In this document: positions 41,353 through 50,663 of the stretch, one piece after another
Layout: each line of letters begins with the position of its first letter
Numbering within the stretch: position 1 is the stretch's first letter
NCBI RefSeq assembly: GCF_039839375.1
Contig: NZ_JBDOQU010000002.1
Coordinates: 1-64,000, forward strand
Length of the DNA stretch: 64,000 nucleotides
Direction: 5' to 3'
Origin: JBDOQU01 sp039839375
Lineage (GTDB): Bacteria > Pseudomonadota > Alphaproteobacteria > DSM-16000 > Inquilinaceae
Program-made: the position numbers and the translations under genes
The notes under the pieces: generated by a model
Seen by the model: only the letters and a program-made list of their open reading frames with translations
The model's database searches: none
What the model was told of the DNA's origin: nothing

Positions 41353-43446
41353 ATGGCCGCTGTCCGCTTGCTGGAGAACCGATGGGACGACGCCCACGCG
41401 GCGGGGCTGGATCAGCGGCAATTGCTGCTCTACCGGTCGAACCTGCTGGGCGCGGACAAGCGGATCACCAACTATGGCGGCGGCAATACATCGGCCAAGG
41501 TGACGGAGACGGATCCGTTGACCGGCGAACCGGTCCCGGTGCTGTGGGTCAAGGGCTCCGGCGGGGATGTTGGCACCATCAGGATGGACGGCTTCGCGAC
41601 GCTCTACATGGACAGGCTGGAGGCGCTGAAGGGGCTCTATCGGGGTGTGGAGGACGAAGACCGGATGGTCGGCTACCTGCCCCACTGCACGTTTGACCTG
41701 AACCCGCGGGTGGCGTCCATCGACACGCCGCTGCACGCCTTCGTGCCCCACGTCCATGTCGATCACATGCATCCCGACGCGATCATCGCGATCGCGGCGT
41801 CGGAGAATTCCAGGGAACTGACGGCCGAGATCTTCGGCGACGAGATCGGCTGGCTGCCCTGGCGGCGGCCCGGCTTCCAGCTCGGCCTCGATCTGGAAGC
41901 CTTCATCAAGGCGAACCCGAAAGCCAAAGGCGTGGTGCTGGAAAGCCACGGGCTGTTCACCTGGGCCGACGACGCCAAGGATTGCTACGAGCTGACTCTG
42001 GAGATCATCAACCGGGCCATTCGATGGCTGGCCGAGCGAACGGAAGGCAAGGCGGTCTTCGGCGGCGTCGCGGTCAAGAGCCTGGGCGAAGCGGAACGCC
42101 GCCGGATAGCGGCCCGGCTGATGCCGGAAATCCGTGGCCGGATCGGCGGCAAGGAACGCAAGCTGGGCCATTTCGACGACCAGGACGCCGTACTGGAGTT
42201 CGTCAATTCACGGGACCTGGAGCCGCTGGCCCGGCTGGGAACCAGTTGCCCGGACCATTTCCTGCGCACCAAGATCCGGCCGCTGGTCCTGGAATTCGAT
42301 CCCGCCCGCCCGGATGTCGACGCCGTCCTCGCCGGGCTGGATTCGGCGCTGGCCGACTATCGCGCGGACTACACCCGCTATTACGAAGCATGCCGGCATG
42401 AGGACAGCCCGGCGATGCGCGACCCCAACCCGGTCGTCTTCCTGATGCCCGGGATCGGCATGATGACCTTCGCTCGCGACAAGGCGACGGCGCGAATCGC
42501 GGGGGAGTTCTACGTCAACGCCATCAACGTCATGCGCGGCGCATCCACCGTGTCGACCTATCAGGGCCTGCCGGAGCAGGAGGCGTTCGATATCGAATAC
42601 TGGCTCCTGGAGGAAGCGAAGCTTCAACGCATGCCGCGGCCGAAGAGCCTGGCCGGGCGGGTCGCCTTCGTCACCGGCGGGGCGGGGGGCATCGGCAAGG
42701 CGACGGCCGCCCGGCTGATGCGGGAAGGTGCCTGCGTCGTCCTGGCCGATATCGACGCACCGGCGCTGGAGGGCGCGCGGGAGGAACTGGCCGCCCATTT
42801 CAGCGCCGATCAGGTGTCCGGCGTGGCGCTGGACGTCACCGACGAAGCCGCCGTGTCGGCCGCTTTCCGGGCGGCGTCCATCGCCTTCGGCGGAGTCGAC
42901 ATCCTGGTGTCGAACGCCGGCATCTCCTCCTCCGCGCCGGTGGAGGATACCGAGCTTTCCATGTGGAACCGCAACATGGACATATTGGCGAAGGGCTATT
43001 TCCTCGTCTCGCGGGAGGCGTTCCGCCTGTTCCGGCGGCAGAAGCTGGGTGGCAATATCGTCTTCGTGGCGTCGAAGAACGGGCTCGCCGCCTCGCCCAA
43101 CGCATCGGCCTACTGCGCCGCAAAAGCGGCGGAGATCCACCTCGCCCGTTGCCTGGCGCTGGAGGGAGCCGACGCCGGCATCCGGGTCAACACCGTCAAT
43201 CCCGACGCGGTGCTGAGAGGATCGAAGATCTGGACCGGCGAATGGCGGGAACAGCGCGCCGCCGCCTATAACATGGCGCCGGACGAGCTGGAGGAGCATT
43301 ACCGCAAGCGGTCGATGCTGAAGCTGAACGTGCTGCCGGAGGATATCGCGGAGGCGATCTGTTTCCTGGCCGGCGACGCCTCGGCCAAATCGACCGGCAA
43401 CATCATCAATGTCGATGCGGGCAACGCGCAGTCCTTCACGCGCTGA
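41353..43446 (+). CDS. rhaD: Bifunctional rhamnulose-1-phosphate aldolase / short-chain dehydrogenase
   Basis: 697 residues. The N-terminal class II aldolase domain (to about residue 400) has NYGGGNTSAK, the zinc-site HVHVDHMHPDA and LESHGLFTW. The C-terminal SDR domain has TGGAGGIGKATA, SNAG and SAYCAAK. The aldolase gives dihydroxyacetone phosphate and lactaldehyde, and the SDR oxidises lactaldehyde. Three adjacent ATGs lie at 41347-41355; the last has GGGAG at six bases and matches the family N-terminus. An ATG at 41329 is less likely. Confidence 0.92.
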   Translation: MAAVRLLENRWDDAHAAGLDQRQLLLYRSNLLGADKRITNYGGGNTSAKVTETDPLTGEPVPVLWVKGSGGDVGTIRMDGFATLYMDRLEALKGLYRGVEDEDRMVGYLPHCTFDLNPRVASIDTPLHAFVPHVHVDHMHPDAIIAIAASENSRELTAEIFGDEIGWLPWRRPGFQLGLDLEAFIKANPKAKGVVLESHGLFTWADDAKDCYELTLEIINRAIRWLAERTEGKAVFGGVAVKSLGEAERRRIAARLMPEIRGRIGGKERKLGHFDDQDAVLEFVNSRDLEPLARLGTSCPDHFLRTKIRPLVLEFDPARPDVDAVLAGLDSALADYRADYTRYYEACRHEDSPAMRDPNPVVFLMPGIGMMTFARDKATARIAGEFYVNAINVMRGASTVSTYQGLPEQEAFDIEYWLLEEAKLQRMPRPKSLAGRVAFVTGGAGGIGKATAARLMREGACVVLADIDAPALEGAREELAAHFSADQVSGVALDVTDEAAVSAAFRAASIAFGGVDILVSNAGISSSAPVEDTELSMWNRNMDILAKGYFLVSREAFRLFRRQKLGGNIVFVASKNGLAASPNASAYCAAKAAEIHLARCLALEGADAGIRVNTVNPDAVLRGSKIWTGEWREQRAAAYNMAPDELEEHYRKRSMLKLNVLPEDIAEAICFLAGDASAKSTGNIINVDAGNAQSFTR

Positions 43447-43477
43447 CGCCCGGCCGTCGACAAGCGGGAGGATCCGG

Positions 43478-44773
43478 ATGACCCAGGGACCCATTTCGGC
43501 CGATATCCTGACGGCGGAGAACGAGAAACGTATCGGCGACCTGGAGCGGGACTACCGCTCGCTGGGCGAACGCCTGTCGCGGCGCGGCGTCGATATCGAC
43601 GCCGTCACCGCCAGGGTGGCCGGATTCTCCGTCGCCGTGCCGTCCTGGGGTGTCGGTACGGGCGGCACGCGCTTCGCCCGCTTCCCCGGCCCCGGCGAAC
43701 CGCGCGATATCTTCGACAAGCTGGAGGATTGCGCGGTCATCCACCAGTTGACGGCGGCGACGCCCACCGTCTCCCTGCACATCCCCTGGGACAAGGTGGA
43801 AGACCCCGGCCGGCTGAAGGCCCATGGCGACGCGCTGGGGCTCCGCTTCGACGCCATGAACTCCAACACCTTCTCCGACGCGCCCGGCCAGAAGCTGTCC
43901 TACAAGTACGGTTCGCTCAGCCATACCGACGCGGCCGTTCGCCGGCAGGCGGTGGAGCACAATCTGGAATGCATTGAGATCGGCCGGGCGCTCGGCTCCA
44001 CCGCGCTGACGGTCTGGATCGGCGACGGGTCGAACTTCCCGGGGCAGAGCAATTTCACCCGCGCGTTCGAACGCTATCTGTCCTCCATGGGCGAAATCTA
44101 CACGGCACTGCCTGAGGACTGGCGGCTCTATACCGAACACAAGATGTATGAGCCGGCCTTCTATTCGACGGTGATCCAGGATTGGGGGACGAACTACCTG
44201 ATCGCCCGGACGCTGGGTCCGAAGGCCTATTGCCTCGTCGATCTGGGCCACCACGCGCCCAACGTGAATATTGAGATGATCGTCGCCCGGCTGATCCAGT
44301 TCGGCAAGCTGGGCGGCTTCCATTTCAACGACAGCAAATATGGCGACGACGATCTGGATGCAGGCGCGATCGACCCCTACCGGCTGTTCCTGGTGTTCAA
44401 CGAGCTGGTCGACGCCGAACGGCGAGGCGCCGACGGCTTCCGGCCCGCCCACATGCTGGACCAGTCGCACAATGTGACCGACCCGATCGAGAGCCTGATG
44501 TCGAGCGCGGGCGAGGTGCGCCGGGCCTACGCTCAGGCCCTGATCGTCGACCGCGCGGCGCTGGAAGGCCATCAGGCCGAAAACGACGCGCTGATGGCGG
44601 CCGAAACGCTGAAGCGGGCATTCCGCACCGATGTCGATCCGATCCTGGCGAAGGCCCGGCTGGATGCCGGCGCGGCGATCGATCCCGTCGCCGCCTATCG
44701 CGCCAGCCGCTACCGGGAAGCCGTCTCGGCCCGGCGTCCGGCCTCCGCGGGCGGCGGTGGAGGGATCGTCTAG
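43478..44773 (+). CDS. rhaI: L-rhamnose isomerase, rhizobial/Pseudomonas type
   Basis: 431 residues, xylose-isomerase-like TIM barrel of the RhaI family. The metal-site region includes TVWIGDGSNFPGQ, TEHKMYEPAFY, DLGHHAPNVNIE and HFNDSKYGDDD. It converts L-rhamnose to L-rhamnulose. ATG 43478 follows GGGAGG. It is co-transcribed with rhaD (31-base gap). Its stop lies five bases from the convergent serine-hydrolase gene. Confidence 0.93.
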   Translation: MTQGPISADILTAENEKRIGDLERDYRSLGERLSRRGVDIDAVTARVAGFSVAVPSWGVGTGGTRFARFPGPGEPRDIFDKLEDCAVIHQLTAATPTVSLHIPWDKVEDPGRLKAHGDALGLRFDAMNSNTFSDAPGQKLSYKYGSLSHTDAAVRRQAVEHNLECIEIGRALGSTALTVWIGDGSNFPGQSNFTRAFERYLSSMGEIYTALPEDWRLYTEHKMYEPAFYSTVIQDWGTNYLIARTLGPKAYCLVDLGHHAPNVNIEMIVARLIQFGKLGGFHFNDSKYGDDDLDAGAIDPYRLFLVFNELVDAERRGADGFRPAHMLDQSHNVTDPIESLMSSAGEVRRAYAQALIVDRAALEGHQAENDALMAAETLKRAFRTDVDPILAKARLDAGAAIDPVAAYRASRYREAVSARRPASAGGGGGIV

Positions 44774-44778
44774 GACGC

Positions 44779-45765
44779 TTAGCTCAGCGAGAGGACCGGT
44801 CCATCGAGGAGCCGCATCAGGTCCCCGAAATATCCTTCCGAACGCGCCGGCCGAGTGGGGTCGGAGGTTATCGCGACGGCAAGTCCGCGTTCGGGATGCG
44901 CCGCGATGATCTGCCCGCCATAGCCCCGCGCCATCACATAGCCGGACGTGCTCAGGAACCAGCCATATCCATAGTCCAGGCCGGAATAGGGGGATTGCGT
45001 GCGAGGGATCGACGAGGCGGCGATCCAGTCGGCCGGGATGATCTGCGCACCCCCATAGCGCCCCCCGTCGCGCATCAGCATGGCGATCCTGAGCATGCAT
45101 TGCGGCGTCAGGCTCATCTCGTTGCCGCCGAGGAAGTACCCTTGCGGTCCCCGCACCCAGGGCGCGAAATCGATGTCCAGTCCGGAGCCCAGCCTGTCGC
45201 GCGCCAGTTCAAGCAGGCTGTCACCGGTGGCTGCCGTCAGCGCCGCCCCCAACACATGCGTCGTACCGGTGGAATAGATCATCCGGCCGCCGGGCCGCGC
45301 GACCATGGGACGGCTGAGCGCATCGGCGATCCAGTCGTCGGAGGCCACCCAGCCGCCATAGTTGGCTCCCGACGTGCTTTGGAGGCCGGCGCGCAAGGTC
45401 ACCAGATCCTCCATCGTGATGTCCGCGACCCCTTCGGTCGCGTCAGACGGAATGATATCGGGGGCCACGTCCCCCAGGCGGGCGTCGACGCCGGCGATCT
45501 CGCCGCGGTCGATCGCCGTGCCCAGCAGCAGGGCGACGATGCTCTTCGAACATGATTTTATGTTCGCCGGACGATCCAGCCCCGGCCCGCGCAACACTTC
45601 CGCGACGATCAGTTCATCGCCGAGCTGAACCTGAAGCGAATGCAGTTGCACCATCCCCTGAAGGGCGGCGCGCACCTCCCCAACCTCCTGCGCCGCCGCC
45701 CGTCCGACGAACGGCGCGGCGAGACCGGCCAAAAGGGCGGCGGAAAAGGTCCGGCGGGAGATCAT
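44779..45765 (-). CDS. Serine hydrolase, class C beta-lactamase-like fold, Tat-exported
   Basis: 328 residues. A twin-arginine signal (SRRTFSAALLAGLAAPFVG) is followed by the SxxK nucleophile motif S71-x-x-K74 (KSCSKS), a YST motif at 164-166 in the YxN position, and the late RGYGGQIIAAHPERG region in the place of KTG. Such proteins are usually esterases or peptidases, not resistance enzymes. It is the last gene of the ten-gene transporter/catabolic operon, so a periplasmic hydrolase releasing the imported substrate is plausible. Confidence 0.82.
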   Translation of the reverse strand: MISRRTFSAALLAGLAAPFVGRAAAQEVGEVRAALQGMVQLHSLQVQLGDELIVAEVLRGPGLDRPANIKSCSKSIVALLLGTAIDRGEIAGVDARLGDVAPDIIPSDATEGVADITMEDLVTLRAGLQSTSGANYGGWVASDDWIADALSRPMVARPGGRMIYSTGTTHVLGAALTAATGDSLLELARDRLGSGLDIDFAPWVRGPQGYFLGGNEMSLTPQCMLRIAMLMRDGGRYGGAQIIPADWIAASSIPRTQSPYSGLDYGYGWFLSTSGYVMARGYGGQIIAAHPERGLAVAITSDPTRPARSEGYFGDLMRLLDGPVLSLS

Positions 45766-45774
45766 CCGGAGCGT

Positions 45775-46122
45775 CTACAGCGCCGCCGTCACCTGGATCT
45801 CGACCTTGTAGTCCGGCGTTGCGAGGGCGCTTTCGACGCAGGCGCGGACGGGCGGATTCGCCGGATCGATCCAGCGGTCGTAAACGGCGTTCATCTCATT
45901 GAACCCCGCAATGTCGGCAAGCCAGATGTTGCAGGTCAGGAGCTTCGACTTGTCGGTCCCGGCGCGGGCCAGCAGCGCGTCGATGTTGGCCAGGATCTGG
46001 CGTGTCTGCTCCGCAAGGTCGGCCTTGGGATCGTCGCCGACCTGGCCGGCGAGAAAGACCGTGCCGTTATGGATCACGGCCTGGCTCATGCGTGGGCCGG
46101 AATCCAGCCGTTCGATGCTCAT
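45775..46122 (-). CDS. RidA-family enamine/imine deaminase
   Basis: 115 residues, canonical RidA length. The substrate-carboxylate arginine is R93 (PPVRACVES), with GQVGDDPKADLAEQTRQILANIDALL upstream. It lies 5 bases after the FAD oxidoreductase gene and 9 bases before the serine hydrolase. It probably hydrolyses the imine released by the amine/amino-acid oxidase or aminotransferase of the same operon. Confidence 0.9.
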   Translation of the reverse strand: MSIERLDSGPRMSQAVIHNGTVFLAGQVGDDPKADLAEQTRQILANIDALLARAGTDKSKLLTCNIWLADIAGFNEMNAVYDRWIDPANPPVRACVESALATPDYKVEIQVTAAL

Positions 46123-46127
46123 ATCGT

Positions 46128-47267
46128 TTACTCCTCAAGCGTGGAAAAGCGGCCGGGCGACAGGGCAGCGGGATCGACGCCGGCGCGGGTGAGATCGTGC
46201 GGAACGCTTTCGCCGAGCACGAGCGCGCCGGCAAGCATCCCCATTGCGGGGGATGTCTGGATACCATAGCCGCCCTGCCCGGCCAGCCAGAAGAATCCTT
46301 CCGCTTCCGGGTCGTACCCGACCACCGGCGTACGGTCGGGCGCGAAGGTGCGGAGGCCGGCCCAGCGATGCGCGATCCGGCGCACGGGGATGTCGACAGC
46401 ATTCGTGAAGCGATCGACGGCGACGGCGATGTCCATCTCCTCCGCCTGGACATCGTGCGGCTCGACCGGCGTTTCGTCGGCCGGAGAGATCATGATCCGG
46501 CCGGATTCGGGCTTGAAGTAGAAGCTTTCGGCCACGTCGCCGGTGAGCGGCCAACGGGAGACATCGTCCCCATCGCGCGCATCGACCACGATGGCGGTGC
46601 GCCGGCAGGGGACAAGGCCGACCGGCCGCGCGCCGGCCAGCGCGGCAACCGTATCGGCCCAGGCCCCGGCGGCATTGATGACGATCGGGGCTTCGAAGAT
46701 TCCCGCCGGCGTCTCCACGCGCCAGACGCCGCCATTCCGGGTCATCCGCCCCACCCGCGCGTCGGTCACCACCCGGCCGCCGGCCTCCCTCATCGCCTTC
46801 AGGAAACCGAGATGCAGGGCGTTGACATCGATATCCGTGCTGTCCGGCTCATAGGCCGCTCCGATAAGGCGGTCGCGCTTAACGCGCGGCGCCAGCCGAA
46901 GCGCCTCGTCGGCCGTGATGCGATCCATCCCGTTGCCCCCGGCGACCAGATCGTCGAGCGCTTCCTCCTGTCCTTCGAAGGCCAGATGCAGGCTGCCGCG
47001 CGGGCCGAGCAGGCTGTGTTCGGCGAATCCGGCCGGCGGGTTTTCGAAGAACGAACGGCTCGCCGCCGTGAGCGACCGGATGGCGCGATTGCCGTAATTC
47101 TGGATGAAGATCGCGGCGGAGCGGCCGGTCGAGTGATAGCCCGGCTGCGCCTCCGCCTCCAGCACCAGCGTCCTGGCGCGGCCGGCCAGGAACGCCGCAG
47201 CCGATGCGCCGGCCATGCCCCCGCCCAGAACGATCGCGTCGGCCGTTTCAGCGGTCATTCCGCCCAT
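46128..47267 (-). CDS. FAD-dependent amino-acid/amine oxidoreductase (DadA-like)
   Basis: 379 residues, DAO fold. FAD loop VLGGGMAGASAAAFLA, STGRSAAIFIQNYGN and the C-terminal WAGLRTFAPDRTPVVGYDPEAEGFFWLAGQGGYGIQTSPAMG are typical. It oxidises an amino acid or secondary amine to the imine/keto product. Its start overlaps the end of the deacetylase-like gene by 20 bases. RidA follows, supporting an imine product. Substrate unknown. Confidence 0.87.
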   Translation of the reverse strand: MGGMTAETADAIVLGGGMAGASAAAFLAGRARTLVLEAEAQPGYHSTGRSAAIFIQNYGNRAIRSLTAASRSFFENPPAGFAEHSLLGPRGSLHLAFEGQEEALDDLVAGGNGMDRITADEALRLAPRVKRDRLIGAAYEPDSTDIDVNALHLGFLKAMREAGGRVVTDARVGRMTRNGGVWRVETPAGIFEAPIVINAAGAWADTVAALAGARPVGLVPCRRTAIVVDARDGDDVSRWPLTGDVAESFYFKPESGRIMISPADETPVEPHDVQAEEMDIAVAVDRFTNAVDIPVRRIAHRWAGLRTFAPDRTPVVGYDPEAEGFFWLAGQGGYGIQTSPAMGMLAGALVLGESVPHDLTRAGVDPAALSPGRFSTLEE

Positions 47268-48285
47268 CCTCGAACCCCTTCAGAAAGCTGCTGAGATTGC
47301 CGCCCAGTTCCCGGCACATATAACCGCCCTCCTGCACGATGACGGTTGGCAGATCAAGCCCGGCGATGACGCGGGCGATCCGGCCGAAGCCCCCGGTCGT
47401 CACCTTGAGCCCGGCCAGCGGGTCGCCTTCGAAGGGATCGAGGCCGAGCGCGACCACCAGCGCATCCGGCGCGAAAGCGCGGATGCGGCTCAGCGCCTTC
47501 TCCAGCACTTCCAGATAACCATCGTCCGCCGTACCGCGCGGCAGCGGCAGGTTGAGATTGTAGCCAAGACCGGGGCCGACGCCCCGTTCGTCTGAATGCC
47601 CCCAGAAGAAGGGATAGAACCGCACCGGGTCCGCGTGGAGGCTGACCGTCAGCACGTCGGCGCGGTCGTAGAATATCCCTTGCGTGCCGTTGCCGTGGTG
47701 CAGGTCCACGTCCAGGATCGCCACCCGCGCCGCCCGCTTTCTCAGATACTGGGCGGCGATCGCCGCGTTGTTGAGGAAGCAGAACCCGCCCGCCATACCG
47801 GCGAAGGCATGGTGCCCCGGCGGCCGGCAGAGAGCATAGGCCACGGCCTCACCGCCGCCGAGGACCATTTCCGCCGCATGCGCCGCCGTATTCGCGCTGG
47901 CGCAGGCCGCTTCCCACGTGCCGTCGGAGATCGGGCAGGCCGTATCCGCCATGTGATAGCCCGCCTGGCCGACGGCGGAAGCCGGATAGCCGTCCGCGCG
48001 CCCATTGGGATGGATGTTCGGTACGACCTCCGCCGACGCGCCGTCGATCCGCCGCCAGCGGGTGTAGATCGTCTCCAGGAACTGGAGGTATTCGGGCGTA
48101 TGTACGGCGGCGCGGGGACCGGCCCCGTGATCCGGAGGCGCGACAAGCTCATGCCCCGCCTCACCGACGGCGGCCAGAAAGGTTCGCGCCCGCTCCGGGA
48201 CTTCCGGATTCGGCTGCGGCGCGCCGGAGACCAGGAAATTCCTGGGGTCGTGCAGCATCTGCGCTTCGTCGAAGACAACCTTCAT
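47248..48285 (-). CDS. Histone-deacetylase-superfamily protein, probable acetylpolyamine amidohydrolase
   Basis: 345 residues. Zinc-hydrolase motifs are intact: CRPPGHHA (the His pair), DVDLHHGNGTQ, GLDPFEGDP, and the EGGY tyrosine near the end. Bacterial homologues such as AphA deacetylate acetylpolyamines or acylated amines; a histone role is excluded. ATG 48283-48285 follows GAGGAA; a longer reading of 92 residues is a shadow. It sits in an operon with a polyamine-type importer and an aminotransferase, matching release of a free amine. Confidence 0.88.
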   Translation of the reverse strand: MKVVFDEAQMLHDPRNFLVSGAPQPNPEVPERARTFLAAVGEAGHELVAPPDHGAGPRAAVHTPEYLQFLETIYTRWRRIDGASAEVVPNIHPNGRADGYPASAVGQAGYHMADTACPISDGTWEAACASANTAAHAAEMVLGGGEAVAYALCRPPGHHAFAGMAGGFCFLNNAAIAAQYLRKRAARVAILDVDLHHGNGTQGIFYDRADVLTVSLHADPVRFYPFFWGHSDERGVGPGLGYNLNLPLPRGTADDGYLEVLEKALSRIRAFAPDALVVALGLDPFEGDPLAGLKVTTGGFGRIARVIAGLDLPTVIVQEGGYMCRELGGNLSSFLKGFEDGRNDR

Positions 48286-48310
48286 GGGACGATTCCTCGG
48301 AGTAAAGGCC

Positions 48311-49243
48311 CTAGAAGGCGACGCGATCGCCGCCCTTGAGCGCCAATGCCGCGCGCGCCTCGGCCGGGGTCGCCACCTCCAGGCCCAGGGCTTCGACGAT
48401 GCCGCGGATCTTCGTGACCTGCTCGGCGTTGCTTCGCGCCAATTGGCCGGAGCCGATGGTGAGCGAATCCTCCAGCCCCACCCGGACATTACCGCCCAGG
48501 ATCGCCCCCATGGTGGCGAGCGGCATCTGGTGCCGCCCCGCGCCAAGCACCGAAAAGGCATAGGCGTCGCCCAGCAGCCGGTCCGCCGTCCGCTTCATGT
48601 GCAGGAGGTTATCCGGGTCCGGGCCGATGCCGCCCAGAATGCCGAAGATGAACTGCGCGAACAGCGGCGGCTCGACCAGCCCGCGCTCCAGGAAGTGGGC
48701 CAGCGTGTAGATGTGGCCGACATCGTAGCATTCGAATTCGAAGCGCGTGCCGTGCCCCTGTCCCAGATCCTTCAGGATGCGTTCGATGTCCGCGAAGGTG
48801 TTCCTGAAGATGAAGTCGCGGGTGGATTCCAGGTAGGGCCGCTCCCAGTCGTGCTTCCAGGCGTCGAACTTCGCGGCCGCGCCGAAGATGCCGAAATTCA
48901 TCGATCCCATGTTGAGCGAGCACATCTCCGGCGCGGCCCGGAGCGCCGCCTCCAGGCGCTGGTCGACCGACATGTTGTGGCCGCCGCCGGTGGTTATGTT
49001 CAGGACGGCGTCGCAGGACTGCTTGATGCGCGGCAGGAACTCCATGAACAGGTCCGGGTCGGGCGACGGCCTGCCGGTTTCCGGATCGCGGGCGTGGAGG
49101 TGCAGGATCGCCGCCCCGGCCTCCGCCGCGCCGATCGCCGCTTCGGCGATCTCCGTCGGCGTTATCGGCAGATGGTCGGACATGGTCGGGGTGTGGATCG
49201 ACCCCGTGACGGCGCAGGTGATGACGACCTTGCGGGCGGCCAT
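48311..49243 (-). CDS. Beta-keto acid cleavage enzyme (BKACE, DUF849)
   Basis: 310 residues. The zinc pair H48-x-H50 (AAILHLHARDP), ITTGGGHNMSV and FECYDVGHIYTLAHFLERG are conserved. BKACEs condense a beta-keto acid with acetyl-CoA to give acetoacetate and a shortened or amino-acyl-CoA; Kce in lysine fermentation is the prototype. Here it follows a class III aminotransferase that could make the beta-keto acid. The specific keto acid is not deducible from sequence alone. Confidence 0.9.
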   Translation of the reverse strand: MAARKVVITCAVTGSIHTPTMSDHLPITPTEIAEAAIGAAEAGAAILHLHARDPETGRPSPDPDLFMEFLPRIKQSCDAVLNITTGGGHNMSVDQRLEAALRAAPEMCSLNMGSMNFGIFGAAAKFDAWKHDWERPYLESTRDFIFRNTFADIERILKDLGQGHGTRFEFECYDVGHIYTLAHFLERGLVEPPLFAQFIFGILGGIGPDPDNLLHMKRTADRLLGDAYAFSVLGAGRHQMPLATMGAILGGNVRVGLEDSLTIGSGQLARSNAEQVTKIRGIVEALGLEVATPAEARAALALKGGDRVAF

Positions 49244-49272
49244 ATGGTTGATCTCCGGATCTTCGGGAATGT

Positions 49273-50643
49273 CTAACGGCGCGGCAAATCGAGTTCGTCG
49301 GCGAGCGCGGAGAGGCTGTCCCGGAGAATCGAGACGATCGCGTCGATCTCCTCCGCCGTGACGATCAGGGGCGGACAGACCAGTATGTGGTCCCCCGACA
49401 ACCCGCCCCGGGTCCGCCGTGAATAGACGATCAGTCCGCGATCGTAAGCGAGGTCGACAAGCCGCTGATGGGCATTCAGTCCCGGATCGAGGGTCGCGAA
49501 GCTGTCGCGGTCGGCGACCATCTCGAAGGCGGTCAAAAGGCCCTTACCGCGAACGTCGCCGATGAACGGGAACGCCTCCATCAACTCCCCGAGGCGCGCC
49601 ATCAGATAGTCGCCCATGCGCGCCGCATTGCCGGTCAGGTCACGTTCCAGCAATTCGCGCAGGACCGCGCGGCCGGCGGCGCAGGCGAGCGGGTTGCCGG
49701 CATAGGTGTGGCCATGGATGAATCCGCCCTTGTCCAGCACCTGCTCGACCATCCAGTCGGGCGCGACCATGGCGCCGAGCGGGCTGTAGCCGGCGGCGAA
49801 ACCCTTTGAGAGGGCGACCAGGTCGGGCGTGACGTCCCAATGTTCCGCGGCCAGGAACTTGCCCGTGCGGCCGGCCCCGGACATCACCTCGTCATAGATC
49901 AAGAGGATGCCGTACCGGTCGCATATCTCCCGGATGCGGGGGTAGTAGCTGTCGGGCCCGACCAGCGCGCCGGTCGAAGCGCCGCCCACCGGCTCCATGA
50001 TGAAGGCGAGCACGGTTTCCGGACCCTGGCGGAGGATCTCTTCCTCCAGCAGGTCGGCGTAGCGCAGGCCCCGCTCCTCCATGGTCAGCGCATCGCGGTC
50101 TCGATAGGCCGTCGGCGCGGGAATCTTCGGCATCTCGCGCATCATCGGCGCGAACGGCGCGGTCATCGGCGCGTAGCCGGTGACCGCGAGCGCCCCCAGC
50201 GTGCCGCCATGATAGGAGGGGAAACGGGAGATGATCTTGTACCGGCTGCCCTCACCGGCCGCGAGAGCGTATTGCCGGGCCATCTTGAGGCAGCTTTCGA
50301 CCGCCTCCGATCCGCCGGAGACGAAGAACACCTTGTCGAGGCGGTCCGGCATGACGGCCGCAAGCTCCCGGGCCAGGTCCTCGGCCGGGTCGTTCTCGAA
50401 ATGCAGGCGGTAGGCGAAGGTCACCTTGTCCATCTGCGCCTTCATGGCGTCGAGCACGCGCCGGTTGGAATGGCCCAGATTGGCCACCATCGCGCCCGAC
50501 GACCCGTCGATATAGCGTCGTCCGGAGACATCCCACATGTAGATGCCCTCGGCCCGGTCGATCGGCGGGCGGCGCAATCGCGACTGGTAGAACAGGTGCG
50601 ACGGCTGGTTGTGACCGGCCGGAGCGGCGGGTTCGGCGAACAT
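49273..50643 (-). CDS. Class III PLP-dependent aminotransferase
   Basis: 456 residues. The class III features are GRRYIDGSSGAMVANLGH near the N-terminus, ILLIYDEVMSGAGRTGKFLA, and the PLP lysine in LVALSKGFAAGYSPLGAM. It resembles omega-amino-acid/beta-amino-acid or putrescine-pyruvate transaminases. It lies between the transporter ATPase and BKACE, so the product is probably a beta-keto acid or aldehyde derived from the imported amine. Confidence 0.9.
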   Translation of the reverse strand: MFAEPAAPAGHNQPSHLFYQSRLRRPPIDRAEGIYMWDVSGRRYIDGSSGAMVANLGHSNRRVLDAMKAQMDKVTFAYRLHFENDPAEDLARELAAVMPDRLDKVFFVSGGSEAVESCLKMARQYALAAGEGSRYKIISRFPSYHGGTLGALAVTGYAPMTAPFAPMMREMPKIPAPTAYRDRDALTMEERGLRYADLLEEEILRQGPETVLAFIMEPVGGASTGALVGPDSYYPRIREICDRYGILLIYDEVMSGAGRTGKFLAAEHWDVTPDLVALSKGFAAGYSPLGAMVAPDWMVEQVLDKGGFIHGHTYAGNPLACAAGRAVLRELLERDLTGNAARMGDYLMARLGELMEAFPFIGDVRGKGLLTAFEMVADRDSFATLDPGLNAHQRLVDLAYDRGLIVYSRRTRGGLSGDHILVCPPLIVTAEEIDAIVSILRDSLSALADELDLPRR

Positions 50644-50663
50644 GGGGGGATATCCTCGTCTGC

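Noticed and set aside
44774..44778. Terminator between rhaI and the convergent serine hydrolase
   Set aside because: Only five bases separate the stops and no hairpin is visible there.
44779..45765. Class C beta-lactamase (antibiotic resistance)
   Set aside because: SxxK is present, but the motifs, Tat signal and catabolic operon context fit an esterase/peptidase-like serine hydrolase, and there is no AmpR partner.
47248..48285. Histone deacetylase
   Set aside because: The fold is shared, but in bacteria these act on acetylpolyamines or similar amides. The operon context supports that.
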